Assembly: GCF_009828835.1 (NCBI RefSeq)
Contig: NZ_WTTB01000002.1
Span: 62,001-126,000 of the forward strand
Reading direction: 5' to 3'
DNA: 64,000 nucleotides
Source of the DNA: Erysipelothrix urinaevulpis
Lineage (GTDB): Bacteria > Bacillota_I > Bacilli_A > Erysipelotrichales > Erysipelotrichaceae
In this document: in pieces, positions 1 through 9,382 of the stretch
Layout of the letters: every line of letters begins with the position of its first letter
How positions within the stretch are numbered: the stretch's first letter is position 1
The notes under the pieces: model-generated
The model's input: only the letters and a program-made list of their open reading frames with translations
Databases searched by the model: none
Told to the model about the DNA's origin: nothing
Position numbers and translations under genes: made by a program

Positions 1-3000
1 TGTTGATATCTGCAACAATTGCGATGGCATCAGTTGCTTTCTTTATAGTCAAAGGATTCATATATCGTCGATTAGGTTTTTCAGGCAATAAAGGCGAAAC
101 CGTTAATCTTGAAACTGAATATGATATTGTTTTTTATTCTGAAGGAAAACAGTATTGGAATGTGTTTAAAGACTTAGTGATTGGCTCAGTAGAAGCTGGA
201 TTACCTGTTGTATATTTTACAAGTGACAAAGAGGATCCAGGGCTTCTACTTGAATTAGATGGTTTTCAAAGCTATTATATTGGTTCTGGCAGAGAGGCGT
301 TCTATATTCTAAACAGGTTACGCTGTAACATCTTGATAATGACAACACCAGGTCTTGATGTTTTAGAAATTAAGCGAAGTCCTCATGTTAAACACTATTG
401 TCATCTTAGTCATGCAACAAGTAGTGTTGCGGGTTATAAAGCATATGGGGTTGATTATTTCGATAGCGTTTTAATTGGGGGGATAGGAGATGTTGATGTC
501 ATCAGAGAGTTGGAATCTGTTCGTGGTCTTCCTGCTAAAGATATTAGGGTGATTGGACAGCCATATCTAGATGTTTTGAGAGAAAAATTGGATACTTTGA
601 AAGAAGATACACATTACTTTAATAATTCTAAACCAACGGTATTAATTTCTCCAACATGGGGAAATCATGGACTATTAACAAAAGTAGGTGATAGTCTCCT
701 CAATGAGTTTGATGAATCCGATGAATTTAATGTGATCATTCGTCCTCACCCTCAATCTTTTATTTCTGATAAGGAATTGATGACTAACTTAATGAATAAG
801 TATCCTAACAATAAACAAAGAATTTGGGATAGAGATAGAGAAAATCTAAAATCAATGGCGCAAGCCGATCTCATGATTAGCGATTTTTCAGGGATTATTT
901 TTGACTTTTTTGTTCTATTTAAAAAACCAATATTAACGATGCATGAACAGTATGAAAAACGAGGAAGAGATGCAAGTGACCTATTAGACGATCCATGGGA
1001 CATTAAAATTTTAGAGAGCATTGGGCAAACTTTTAATGAGAGTGATATTGATAAGATAATTGAAATTACTCATAGCAATCTGGATTATATGTCTGTTGAA
1101 AGTTCGATTGATTCTTCCGTTTTAGACATTATTGATAAGTTTCCTCAAGAATCAAAAGAAAGAGGAATGGCTTTTATTCATGAAAAACATAAAGAAATAA
1201 GTCAAGAAGCAGTTTCAGTCAATGAACGTAACGACGTTGTTTTCGAAAACACGTTGAACTTCGATCTATTGAAAGATAGAAATATAAAAACTTTCATTCA
1301 GTCTTTTTTTAATTCTTCGTCGTTATTGCAGTATACAATGACCTCAATTTTATTACTGTTCATGATGTTATTAGGGTTGAAAGTATTGCCTTCCAATGGG
1401 CTCAACGAATCTTATATTAGATTTTTGCTTCCTTTTTTAATAATAATGTCGTCAGTGATAGCTGTCCTTACCTTATTAAGAATTAAAATCAATAAGAGTA
1501 AAGTATTTACTTATCAAAAGAAGAGCGAATCACCTGATGCTATTGCTGTTTTATTTATTACGTTACCCATGACACCTATTGTTCAATATATTATTTCAAA
1601 TCAGGATATTTTAGGTTTTAGTGATAGTTTAAAAGTCATTGGGTTCTTTCTTCTATTTTGTTTATTATTTGTGAATGTTATTCCACATTTCTTGAGTTCA
1701 GTTCTTTCAAAATCATTAAGCCAAGCGTTGATGACATCAAGTTTATTCATTCTATTTAATATGGCAAGTTTTGGAAGATCGACTAGTTATCCTAAAATCA
1801 ATATCATTTTCTTCGTATGCTTTATAATAATATTCCTGATTTCATACTTTAATCGAAAGAGAGTGTTATCGTTTATCTTTACATTAGTCTTAATTGTTAA
1901 TTCGCTTTCTTCTTTAATCAACAAGCCAAATGAAGAAATAGTGATTGATGAAAATAGTGTTTCCGAAAGTGAATTGTTGGCAATGGTGAAGGATAAAAAA
2001 GTAATTAATAAACCGAGTGTCTATCTTTTGGTTTATGACTCTTATGAAAATCAGGAAACTTTGGAAAAATATGGCTTTAATAATAGTGAGCAAATGGATT
2101 ATTTATTAAATGATGGCTTTGCAATCTATGATGGTACTTATAGCTTGGGGGCTAATTCACTTAATTCGATGTCGACTGTACTTCACGCAGGGGAAGTATT
2201 AGAAACCCCGGAAGAGACAAGAAGAATACTAGCAAAAGATGCTTCTTCTACTATTCTATTTTCGTCTTTAGATTATACTTCTCAATTTATTTTTGATTCT
2301 GATTACTTTGTAAAAGGCTATGAAACAATTCAAGATTTTATATATCCCGATGCAAAACTTTCTATTGAATCAAGTAAAATAATTATTTCAGCAATTCTAG
2401 AGGGTGAATTTAGGTTTGATGCAGATTTTTCTGCGGTCACTTATGAAGATTTTTTAAGAGTAAGAGCAACAAAGTTAAATGAAAAAAAATCTAATCCAGT
2501 TTATTTTTATGCACACGATAATTACCCAGGACATAGTCAAAACTCAGGGGTTCTCTTACCTAATGAAACTGAACTTCACCTAGAAAAATTGAAGTTTGCT
2601 AATCATCAAATGAAAGAGAATATTGAATCAATCCGTAAGAATGATGAAAATGCAGTCATTGTTGTATTCGGAGATCATGGTCCTTATCTCACTAAGAATG
2701 GGATTGGACTCCATGCTTATGATTCTAGCGAGATAAATCAACTTGATATTCAAGATAGATACGGAACATTTTTAGCTATTTCTTGGCCAGATAAATCTTA
2801 CGTTTACAAGTATGACATTAAGACTATCCAAGACATAATACCAGCGATTGCCTCCTATATGTATGAGGATGATGCCATCTTTGATGCTACAAAGATGACT
2901 CCTTCAATTAATAAATCTAAAATAATAGGAGGACTTTCAATTGTAGATGGATTAATTGTCGGTGGACCAGATGATGGTAAACCTTTATTCGACAGAAGTG

Positions 3001-3020
3001 GTGTAAGATTTAGAGAGTAA
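1..3020 (+). CDS. CDP-glycerol transferase / membrane / sulfatase-like fusion protein (5' end probably outside window)
   Basis: The frame is open to the window edge, so the true start may lie upstream; the first usable codon is a TTG at base 3 (1005 residues). Residues about 40-370 resemble TagB/TagF CDP-glycerol glycerophosphotransferases, with RPHPQ at 247-251 and SDFSG at 293-297. Residues about 440-650 contain six or seven hydrophobic segments. Residues about 665-960 look like an alkaline-phosphatase/sulfatase superfamily domain: VYLLVYDSYE near its start and GDHGP at 890-894, which resembles the DHG metal-site motif of LTA synthase-type phosphoglycerol transferases. By family knowledge the first domain uses CDP-glycerol in the cytosol and the last acts outside. 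The likely role is building or decorating a phosphate-containing surface polymer. Substrate and donor are not shown. A strong terminator follows. Confidence 0.75.
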   Translation, partial: LISATIAMASVAFFIVKGFIYRRLGFSGNKGETVNLETEYDIVFYSEGKQYWNVFKDLVIGSVEAGLPVVYFTSDKEDPGLLLELDGFQSYYIGSGREAFYILNRLRCNILIMTTPGLDVLEIKRSPHVKHYCHLSHATSSVAGYKAYGVDYFDSVLIGGIGDVDVIRELESVRGLPAKDIRVIGQPYLDVLREKLDTLKEDTHYFNNSKPTVLISPTWGNHGLLTKVGDSLLNEFDESDEFNVIIRPHPQSFISDKELMTNLMNKYPNNKQRIWDRDRENLKSMAQADLMISDFSGIIFDFFVLFKKPILTMHEQYEKRGRDASDLLDDPWDIKILESIGQTFNESDIDKIIEITHSNLDYMSVESSIDSSVLDIIDKFPQESKERGMAFIHEKHKEISQEAVSVNERNDVVFENTLNFDLLKDRNIKTFIQSFFNSSSLLQYTMTSILLLFMMLLGLKVLPSNGLNESYIRFLLPFLIIMSSVIAVLTLLRIKINKSKVFTYQKKSESPDAIAVLFITLPMTPIVQYIISNQDILGFSDSLKVIGFFLLFCLLFVNVIPHFLSSVLSKSLSQALMTSSLFILFNMASFGRSTSYPKINIIFFVCFIIIFLISYFNRKRVLSFIFTLVLIVNSLSSLINKPNEEIVIDENSVSESELLAMVKDKKVINKPSVYLLVYDSYENQETLEKYGFNNSEQMDYLLNDGFAIYDGTYSLGANSLNSMSTVLHAGEVLETPEETRRILAKDASSTILFSSLDYTSQFIFDSDYFVKGYETIQDFIYPDAKLSIESSKIIISAILEGEFRFDADFSAVTYEDFLRVRATKLNEKKSNPVYFYAHDNYPGHSQNSGVLLPNETELHLEKLKFANHQMKENIESIRKNDENAVIVVFGDHGPYLTKNGIGLHAYDSSEINQLDIQDRYGTFLAISWPDKSYVYKYDIKTIQDIIPAIASYMYEDDAIFDATKMTPSINKSKIIGGLSIVDGLIVGGPDDGKPLFDRSGVRFRE

Positions 3021-3049
3021 CTGAAAACATTAGCAATTAGTTGTTAAAG

Positions 3050-3080
3050 AAGGGGGTATTATTTCTATCCCCTTTTTTTT
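3050..3080 (+). terminator. Intrinsic terminator after the transferase-sulfatase gene
   Basis: AAGGGGGT pairs with ATCCCCTT around an 8-9 base loop, followed by a run of eight T. It lies 30 bases after the stop. Confidence 0.85.
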
Positions 3081-3151
3081 ATTCTGTTTGCTTGATATCA
3101 AAAAAACATAAACAGGAGTTGATTTTCAATTTATGGTTTTCAATCACACTA

Positions 3152-3180
3152 TTGTTATTAAATTGCAAATGTATTATAAT
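3152..3180 (+). promoter_or_regulatory. Sigma-A-type promoter for the ABC transporter / cytidylyltransferase operon
   Basis: TTGTTA (3152-3157), 17-base spacer, TATAAT (3175-3180). It sits about 55 bases before the chosen start of the binding protein, just after the upstream terminator. Confidence 0.75.
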
Positions 3181-3236
3181 AAATAAAGTGAAGTTTGAAA
3201 CAAATAAGTACAAATTGAATGTTTTGGGGGATGAAA

Positions 3237-4217
3237 ATGAAAAAAGAATTAATAATCTTAACAACTGTCATGTTAGTGTTGATTAGTTTGGTAGGTTTTA
3301 AGCAAAAAGATACAATAATTATCTATTCTAGCTTAGAACAATTTCGTGGTGAAGAGCTTCAAAAACAATTGGATGAAGAGTTTCCGGAGATAAAAACAAA
3401 ACTGATGTATGTTCCAACTGGGAAAGTCGCTGCAAAAGTAGTTCTTGAAGGTGCTAGAACGGAAGCGGATATTATCGTTGGCTTGGAAACAAGCTACATG
3501 ATTAAAATACAGGAACATCTTGCTGATATTGAGGGTTTATCACGAATTCCATATGAGGACCATTTTATGCCTGAGTTAAACGATAACAAATATGTTATTT
3601 GGGAGCGTCAAGCGGGTTCGTTTATTGTTAATAAAGATGTTTTAAAAAAATACAATATAAAAACGCCGAAGAACTATTCTGATTTACTGAAACCTGAATT
3701 AAAAAATCTTATTGCAATGTCTGATCCCAAATCGAGTGGAACAGGTTATTTCTTTATGAAAAATAGAATGAATGTACTGGGTGAACAAAACGGTTTTTCA
3801 TATTTTGATAATCTATCTGAGAATGTAAAACAATTTACTGAATCAGGTTCTGGTCCGATTAAGTTATTGAATCAAGGAGAGGTTGCGGTTGGTTTGGGCT
3901 TAACATTTCAAGCAATGAATGAAATTAACAAAGGAAAACCATTTGAAATTATCTTTCCACCTGAAGGTTCACCGTATTCTTTAACAGGGACTGCCATGAT
4001 AAAGGGGAGAGAGAATAATCAAAATGTTCAAAAGATTTTTGACTTTATCATCAATGACTTTATTATTTATGACAAAGAATATTTTTCTCCGGAAATGATT
4101 TTTGATGGGCAAGTTAATAGGATTAAAAATTATCCTGAAAATATTAATTATGCCGATATGGAAGGTATTCAAAGTATAGAAGACAAAGAGAGGTTATTGA
4201 AATTATGGAAGTATTAA
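3237..4217 (+). CDS. ABC transporter substrate-binding protein (family 1; ferric iron / phosphonate type)
   Basis: Binding component of an import system with the next two genes. After a hydrophobic N-terminus the mature part begins TIIIYSSLEQFRGEEL, like periplasmic-binding proteins for iron(III), thiamine or 2-aminoethylphosphonate. The start at 3237 is chosen because GGGGG at 3226-3230 lies six bases upstream; an in-frame ATG at 3219 has no such site. The N-terminus reads like a lipoprotein signal, but the lipobox cysteine is replaced by phenylalanine (L-V-G-F, codon TTT against TGT). The protein may therefore stay anchored by an uncleaved signal, or this may be a point change. Transported compound unknown; the cytidylyltransferase at the end of the operon suggests choline, phosphocholine or an aminophosphonate. 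Confidence 0.8.
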   Translation: MKKELIILTTVMLVLISLVGFKQKDTIIIYSSLEQFRGEELQKQLDEEFPEIKTKLMYVPTGKVAAKVVLEGARTEADIIVGLETSYMIKIQEHLADIEGLSRIPYEDHFMPELNDNKYVIWERQAGSFIVNKDVLKKYNIKTPKNYSDLLKPELKNLIAMSDPKSSGTGYFFMKNRMNVLGEQNGFSYFDNLSENVKQFTESGSGPIKLLNQGEVAVGLGLTFQAMNEINKGKPFEIIFPPEGSPYSLTGTAMIKGRENNQNVQKIFDFIINDFIIYDKEYFSPEMIFDGQVNRIKNYPENINYADMEGIQSIEDKERLLKLWKY

Positions 4218-4987
4218 AACCGAAATTAATGATTGAAAATTTAACAAAGGTTTATGATGGCAAAACAGTTTTAAATAATCTATCTTTTGATGTGAAGAAG
4301 GGTGAGTTTTTGAGTGTTTTGGGTCCGTCAGGTTGTGGTAAAACAACTCTTTTGAGGATTATAATTGGTTTAGAAGAACAGGATAGCGGGATGATTTATA
4401 ACGAAACACACGAAATATCTAATCTTAAACCGGTTGAGCGAGGAATGGGCATTGTATTTCAAAGTTATGCATTATTTCCTAATATGACTGTCTTAGAAAA
4501 TGTTTCATATGCTTTAAAATTTAAAATGGATGCTGCTGAAGCTAATCGTATTGCTAAAGAAACCTTAGTGATGATTGGTATGGAAGCGCATTTGCCAAAA
4601 AAACCAGGACAATTATCGGGGGGTCAACAACAAAGGGTTGCCATTGCTCGGACATTAGCAACTCAACCAGATGTCATCTTGCTAGATGAACCTATTTCAG
4701 CTCTTGATGTTGAAAATCGTGAAATCATGAAAACAGAATTAAAGGAAATTCAGAAAAACTTTAATGCTACAATGATTTTCATAACGCATGATCAAGAGGA
4801 AGCGTTTTATTTATCTGATCGGATTATGGTTATGAATAACGGGGTTATTGAGCAAATAGGCACTCCGCAAGAAATCTATAGTAAACCTAAGAATGATTAT
4901 GTAAAACGGTTTGTTGTTAATCACATAGATCATAAATTAAGATCTATGCGTCGTTATGTGGGGGAAATTGATGAAGAAGAAAAATAA
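4205..4987 (+). CDS. ABC transporter ATP-binding protein (PotA/PhnT-like)
   Basis: Cytoplasmic ATPase that powers the importer. Walker A is GPSGCGKTT at residues 40-48, the signature is LSGGQQQRVAIAR near 137-149, and Walker B is VILLDEP near 158-164, followed by an H-loop histidine in IFITHDQEEA. At 260 residues it is the usual length for the core domain, without the C-terminal TOBE extension of longer PotA/MalK proteins. It overlaps the end of the binding-protein gene by 13 bases and the permease start by 17, so the three are co-translated. The PhnT or iron-type assignment rests on overall resemblance. Confidence 0.88.
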   Translation: MEVLKPKLMIENLTKVYDGKTVLNNLSFDVKKGEFLSVLGPSGCGKTTLLRIIIGLEEQDSGMIYNETHEISNLKPVERGMGIVFQSYALFPNMTVLENVSYALKFKMDAAEANRIAKETLVMIGMEAHLPKKPGQLSGGQQQRVAIARTLATQPDVILLDEPISALDVENREIMKTELKEIQKNFNATMIFITHDQEEAFYLSDRIMVMNNGVIEQIGTPQEIYSKPKNDYVKRFVVNHIDHKLRSMRRYVGEIDEEEK

Positions 4988-6554
4988 AAGCCGATTAATC
5001 TTAATTATATTTTTTTTGTTTGCTGTAATCTTACCACTTTTTAATTTATTTACATATGTAAGACGTGATGATATTAAGATTTTAATTTTCACAGATGGGT
5101 TTTCTGAATTGATGTTTAATAGTTTATCGACAACAATTTTGGCTACCTTTATATCTGTTAGCCTGGCTTTGTTTGTGTCAGGAGTTTTGAGGCGTTCCCA
5201 AATTAAATTTAAAAATATGTTTAATGTTGTTCTTACAGTACCGATGCTAATCCCATCAATATCTCATGCTATAGGACTAATTATACTTTTTGGACATAAT
5301 GGAATTATCACACAATTTCTTGATTTACATTTTAATTTGTTTGGTTTTGTTGGAATTGTGATGGGGTCCATTTTATATTCTTTTCCAGTCGCTTTTTTAT
5401 TAATTAGTGATGCTCTATCATATGAGGATTATACAAGTTATGAGGCATGTGAGATTTTAGGAATTCCTAAAGTAAAACAGTTTTTAAATATAACGCTTCC
5501 GAATATTGGTAAACCATTATTAGCTGCTTGTTTTGCTGTGTTTACAATGATTTTCACTGATTATGGTGTACCGCTCATGATTGGTGGTAAATTTCAAACA
5601 TTATCCGCTTATATGTACAGAGAAATTATAGGACTGCTGAATTTTTCAAATGGAGCAATTATCGGTGTTGTTTTATTGATTCCAGCGTTCATAGCGTTTA
5701 TAGTTGATCTAAAAATAGAGAAAGAACGCCATGATTCTACACTTGTCCGAAAGTTTGTAGTCAAAGAAAATAAAAAGAGAGACTTACTCGCAAATATAAT
5801 TCTGATTTTGATTTCGGTTATATTTTTATTGCCTATTTTTGCATTTGTTCTCTTAAGTGTGGTTGAACAATTTCCTAAAAACATGTCTCTGAGTTTAAGA
5901 CACTTTAAAGACGCATTACAATTAGACATTGTGGATTATTTGATTAATTCATTGACGATTGCATTATCGACGGCTCTTTTAGGAACCGTTGTTTCTTACT
6001 TAACCGCATATATAACAGCACGAAGTAATAAAACCCCAACTGTCTTGTTTCTTCATCTATTATCGATGTTTTCGCTTGCAATTCCAGGGGTAGTATTAGG
6101 TCTAAGTTATGTTTTGTTTTTTAACTCAACTTTTATTTACAATACAATATTTATTCTGATTTTAGTTAATATCGTACACTTCTTTTCTTCTCCTTATTTG
6201 ATGGCGTATAATTCCTTGAGTGGTTATGGAAGTTCGTTTAATGATCTTGCAGAAGTGCATGGAATTTCTAAGTGGCGAATGTTAGTGGATGTTTTTATTC
6301 CCAATACTCAATTAACAATTTTTGAAATGTTCTCATTCTTTTTTACCAATTCAATGATAACAATATCGGCTGTATCATTTTTATCAAATGTTCGAAATCA
6401 ACCGCTAGCACTCTTGATCCCTCAACTTGATGCGCAGTCACTGATAGAAGCGACTGCTTTGGTATCGTTGCTGATATTAATATGCAATATTATATTTAAG
6501 TCAGGAATGTATTTCTTTAAACAACATAAATTAAAAGGAGAAAATAATGAATAG
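4971..6554 (+). CDS. ABC transporter permease, two fused transmembrane domains
   Basis: Membrane channel of the same importer. Two BPD-type permease halves are fused in one chain of 527 residues. Each has about six hydrophobic segments and an EAA-like coupling loop: YEACEILGIPKVKQF in the first half and LAEVHGISKWRMLVD in the second. This two-in-one layout is typical of iron(III), thiamine and 2-aminoethylphosphonate transporters. The start at 4971 is chosen because GGGGG at 4960-4964 lies six bases before it; the ATG at 4956 has no binding site. The stop overlaps the start of the cytidylyltransferase gene by eight bases. Confidence 0.85.
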   Translation: MKKKNKSRLILIIFFLFAVILPLFNLFTYVRRDDIKILIFTDGFSELMFNSLSTTILATFISVSLALFVSGVLRRSQIKFKNMFNVVLTVPMLIPSISHAIGLIILFGHNGIITQFLDLHFNLFGFVGIVMGSILYSFPVAFLLISDALSYEDYTSYEACEILGIPKVKQFLNITLPNIGKPLLAACFAVFTMIFTDYGVPLMIGGKFQTLSAYMYREIIGLLNFSNGAIIGVVLLIPAFIAFIVDLKIEKERHDSTLVRKFVVKENKKRDLLANIILILISVIFLLPIFAFVLLSVVEQFPKNMSLSLRHFKDALQLDIVDYLINSLTIALSTALLGTVVSYLTAYITARSNKTPTVLFLHLLSMFSLAIPGVVLGLSYVLFFNSTFIYNTIFILILVNIVHFFSSPYLMAYNSLSGYGSSFNDLAEVHGISKWRMLVDVFIPNTQLTIFEMFSFFFTNSMITISAVSFLSNVRNQPLALLIPQLDAQSLIEATALVSLLILICNIIFKSGMYFFKQHKLKGENNE

Positions 6555-7452
6555 AAGTCAATTTAGTGTTTTGGTTTATATTGAACGTATGGCTGGAAAG
6601 AGTTTTACACAAAAGGAAGTAGCACAAGTTTGTGGTATTTCTGTTGGTACTGTAAATTCTGCTGTTTCCTACCTTCAGGAGCAAAAATTTATTGAACTCA
6701 ATGAAAATGGAGATTATGGAGTTAGTGAATTGGGTTATCAAAATTTAGAGCCTTACAAAGTTAAAAGGGCGCTATTTTTTGCGGCTGGATTTGGTTCTCG
6801 TCTTGTTCCTGTGTCCTATAATACACCTAAGCCTTTGATTCGTGTTAAGGGAGTTCGAATGATTGATACACTTTTAGATGCTGTTATTGAGGCTGGGATT
6901 GAAGATATCACAATTGTTCGAGGCTTTTTAAAAGAACAATTTGATACATTGTTAATCAAGTATCCTATGATTAAGTTTATTGACAATGATTACTACAATG
7001 AAGCAAATAATATTTCCAGTGCCTACATGGCTCGTCATTTATTTGAAAATACATTAGTATTAGAATCGGATTTGCTCTTATCAGATCCATTAATCATCAA
7101 TAAATATGAGTATTCAAGCAGCTATAAAACTAAAAAAGTTGATGTGACGGATGATTGGTGTTTTGATACACGTGGCAGCCTTATCACAAAAGTTAAAATA
7201 GGTGGTGTGGATACCCATCAAATGGTTGGCATATCCTATTGGACTAAAGAAGATGGAATTAAGTTAGCTGAAGATATTGCAGCAGTTTATAAATCACCTG
7301 GTGGTAAAGAAAAGTATTGGGATGAAGTCGCTTTGAAAGATATGAAGGAAAAATATGCAGTGAATGTAGTTCCTGTTGGTCAAGATGCGATTATTGAAAT
7401 TGATACGTTCGCTGAACTATGTGAAGTAGATCCTATCTATAAAGTTAAATAA
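6547..7452 (+). CDS. LicC/PntC-like cytidylyltransferase with N-terminal winged-helix domain
   Basis: 301 residues. Residues 1-68 look like a small winged helix-turn-helix (TQKEVAQVCGISVGTVNSAV at 21-40). Residues 72-301 are a sugar-phosphate-type nucleotidyltransferase with GFGSR at 81-85 and PK at 94-95. The later stretch NNISSAYMA and the acidic ESDLLL are as in LicC, which makes CDP-choline from CTP and phosphocholine. Relatives of the PntC type activate 2-aminoethylphosphonate instead, and the sequence alone does not decide between them. AAGGAG precedes the start, and the gene overlaps the permease gene. The context suggests import and activation of a small zwitterionic head group for decorating a surface polymer. 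The helix-turn-helix part could bind DNA or be structural. Confidence 0.78.
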   Translation: MNRSQFSVLVYIERMAGKSFTQKEVAQVCGISVGTVNSAVSYLQEQKFIELNENGDYGVSELGYQNLEPYKVKRALFFAAGFGSRLVPVSYNTPKPLIRVKGVRMIDTLLDAVIEAGIEDITIVRGFLKEQFDTLLIKYPMIKFIDNDYYNEANNISSAYMARHLFENTLVLESDLLLSDPLIINKYEYSSSYKTKKVDVTDDWCFDTRGSLITKVKIGGVDTHQMVGISYWTKEDGIKLAEDIAAVYKSPGGKEKYWDEVALKDMKEKYAVNVVPVGQDAIIEIDTFAELCEVDPIYKVK

Positions 7453-7495
7453 GCTAGTTCAATCGTATTTTGTAATAGAAATTGCTTTGATTATG

Positions 7496-7524
7496 AAGAG
7501 TCTTGTCTATCAAGGCTCTTTTTT
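7496..7524 (+). terminator. Intrinsic terminator after the cytidylyltransferase gene
   Basis: A ten-pair stem (AAGAGTCTTG with CAAGGCTCTT, one G-T pair), five-base loop, then TTTT. The rest of the gap to 7728 holds only a candidate promoter. Confidence 0.85.
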
Positions 7525-7593
7525 AACGGTTTAGAATTAATGTTTTGTCATTGTATTAAATTGCTTACAGTAAGAGGTTGGACTGAATTAAAA

Positions 7594-7623
7594 TTGTTTA
7601 GAGATATGAAAATAAGATAAAAT
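7594..7623 (+). promoter_or_regulatory. Candidate promoter for the ACT/UPF0210 operon
   Basis: TTGTTT (7594-7599), 18-base spacer, TAAAAT (7618-7623), about 105 bases before the ACT-domain gene. The elements are imperfect and the leader would be fairly long. Confidence 0.4.
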
Positions 7624-7728
7624 GAGCAGTTAAATAATAAAATAAATATTATACCCATAGAGGCATTTTATCCCCCTAATAAATAGAAAACATGTTAATA
7701 TAAAAGAGGTGAAAAGGGGTTATTTAAA

Positions 7729-8013
7729 ATGAAAACGATTGTAACAGTTGTAGGAAAAGATCAAGTTGGAATCATTGCAAGTGTGAGTCAAATGCTTGCC
7801 AATGAAAATATAAATATTCTAGATATCGATCAAAGTATTTTAGACGGTTATTTTAATATGTTTATGATTGTGGATATGACAAATTCCAAGCATGAATTTC
7901 AAAAAGTTGTTGGACTCTTTGATGATTTAGCGAAACAAATTGGTGTGTCAATACAATTACAACGTGCAGATTTATTTGAAGAAATGTATCGTATAACAGG
8001 AGGAAACCAATGA
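7729..8013 (+). CDS. ACT domain protein (UPF0237 family)
   Basis: A 94-residue stand-alone ACT domain: [20 protein letters not shown] is the typical first strand and helix, and the rest fits one beta-alpha-beta-beta-alpha-beta unit. ACT domains bind amino acids or other small ligands as regulatory modules. It overlaps the next gene by four bases (ATGA), and the same pairing of UPF0237 with UPF0210 is seen in many Firmicutes including streptococci. It is probably the small partner or sensor of the larger protein. No direct biochemical role is established from the sequence. Confidence 0.9.
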   Translation: MKTIVTVVGKDQVGIIASVSQMLANENINILDIDQSILDGYFNMFMIVDMTNSKHEFQKVVGLFDDLAKQIGVSIQLQRADLFEEMYRITGGNQ

Positions 8014-9368
8014 TTCGTTTAAAAGAAGCCTTTGAAACAAAGCGAATGGTTGATGATTTTAATCTTGATGTGCGTACCTTAACCATGGGCATAAGTCTTT
8101 TAGATTGTGCAGATAAAGATGTCAATAAATTCAATGAAAATATTTACAATAAAATAACATATTATGCCAAGGATTTGGTTAAAGTTGCTGATGATCTAGA
8201 AAAAGAATATGGTATTCCAATTATCAATAAAAGAATTTCAATCACTCCGATTGCGATTGCGGCAGCAGCTTGCGAAACGGATTCGTATGTTTCAATTGCG
8301 AAGACCTTAGATGCGGTAGCAAAAGAAGTGAATGTTGATTTTATTGGTGGTTTTTCTGCATTGGTACAAAAAGGAACCTCTTCATCAGACCAAATATTAT
8401 TTAATAGTTTACCCGAAAGCTTAGCGGTTACTGATCGTGTTTGTGCGAGTGTTAATTTAGGGTCAAGTCGTAATGGCTTGAATATGGATGCTGTAGCTGC
8501 AATGGGCCCCATGATTTTAGACATGGCTCATCGAACCAAAGACAAAGAAAGCATTGCATGTGCTAAATTTGTCGCCTTTTGTAATGCCGTTGATGATAAT
8601 CCGTTTATGGCGGGTGCATATCATGGAGTCGGTGAAAAAGATGTTGTTTTAAGTGTTGGAGTGAGTGGGCCCGGTGTTGTGAAAGCGGCACTTGTTGCAT
8701 CAAAGAAACAAAGTTTCAATGATCTATGCTCAACCATTCAAGAAACAGCTTTTAAAATAACTCGTGCTGGTCAATTAATTGGTCAAGAAGCAGCAAAGCG
8801 TTTAAATGTTCCGTTTGGTATTATCGATTTATCCTTAGCACCTACGCCAGCTGTTGGAGACAGTATCGGTGAAATATTTGAAGTAATGGGTCTAGAAGTT
8901 GCGGGTGCACCAGGCACAACATTAGCCCTAGCTTTGTTAAATGATTCCATAAAAAAAGGTGGCTTGATGGCTTCAACTCATGTCGGAGGATTAAGCGGTG
9001 CTTTTATACCAGTGAGTGAAGATAGAGCCATGATAAAAGCGGTTAAACAAGGGGCTTTGTCATTAGAAAAACTAGAAGCAATGACAGCCGTTTGCTCGGT
9101 TGGCCTTGATATGGTTGCAGTCCCTGGCGATACGCCTTGGCAAACATTATCGGGAATCATTGCAGATGAAGCAGCGATAGGCCTGATTAATAATAAAACA
9201 ACCGCGGTTAGAATTATTCCGGTATATGGTAAAACTATTGGAGAAATGGTTGAATTTGGTGGTTTACTAGGCTATGCTCCAATTATGAAAGTGAACCAGT
9301 TTTGCAATAACGATTTTATTACACGAGGAGGCTTTGTTCCTGCTCCAATCCACAGTTTTAAGAATTGA
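8010..9368 (+). CDS. UPF0210 / PFL family protein (DUF711)
   Basis: A 452-residue soluble protein of the conserved UPF0210 (DUF711) family, related in fold to the pyruvate-formate-lyase-like superfamily, with many glycine-rich turns ([22 protein letters not shown]). It shows no glycyl-radical motif, so radical chemistry is not supported. Full length for the family. It follows the ACT-domain gene with a four-base overlap and is followed almost at once by a thioesterase gene. The function of the family is unknown; the ACT partner suggests control by an amino acid or similar ligand. Confidence 0.9.
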   Translation: MIRLKEAFETKRMVDDFNLDVRTLTMGISLLDCADKDVNKFNENIYNKITYYAKDLVKVADDLEKEYGIPIINKRISITPIAIAAAACETDSYVSIAKTLDAVAKEVNVDFIGGFSALVQKGTSSSDQILFNSLPESLAVTDRVCASVNLGSSRNGLNMDAVAAMGPMILDMAHRTKDKESIACAKFVAFCNAVDDNPFMAGAYHGVGEKDVVLSVGVSGPGVVKAALVASKKQSFNDLCSTIQETAFKITRAGQLIGQEAAKRLNVPFGIIDLSLAPTPAVGDSIGEIFEVMGLEVAGAPGTTLALALLNDSIKKGGLMASTHVGGLSGAFIPVSEDRAMIKAVKQGALSLEKLEAMTAVCSVGLDMVAVPGDTPWQTLSGIIADEAAIGLINNKTTAVRIIPVYGKTIGEMVEFGGLLGYAPIMKVNQFCNNDFITRGGFVPAPIHSFKN

Positions 9369-9382
9369 AAGGTGATGTTAAA

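Noticed and set aside
3041-3286. 81-codon frame between the fusion gene and the binding protein
   Set aside because: It crosses a terminator and a promoter and overlaps the next gene's signal sequence; no binding site.
5609-5929. 106-codon frame opposite the permease gene
   Set aside because: Shadow of a membrane protein gene; no independent signals.
8162-8524. 120-codon frame opposite the UPF0210 gene
   Set aside because: Antisense shadow of a conserved gene with no ribosome binding site or recognisable product.
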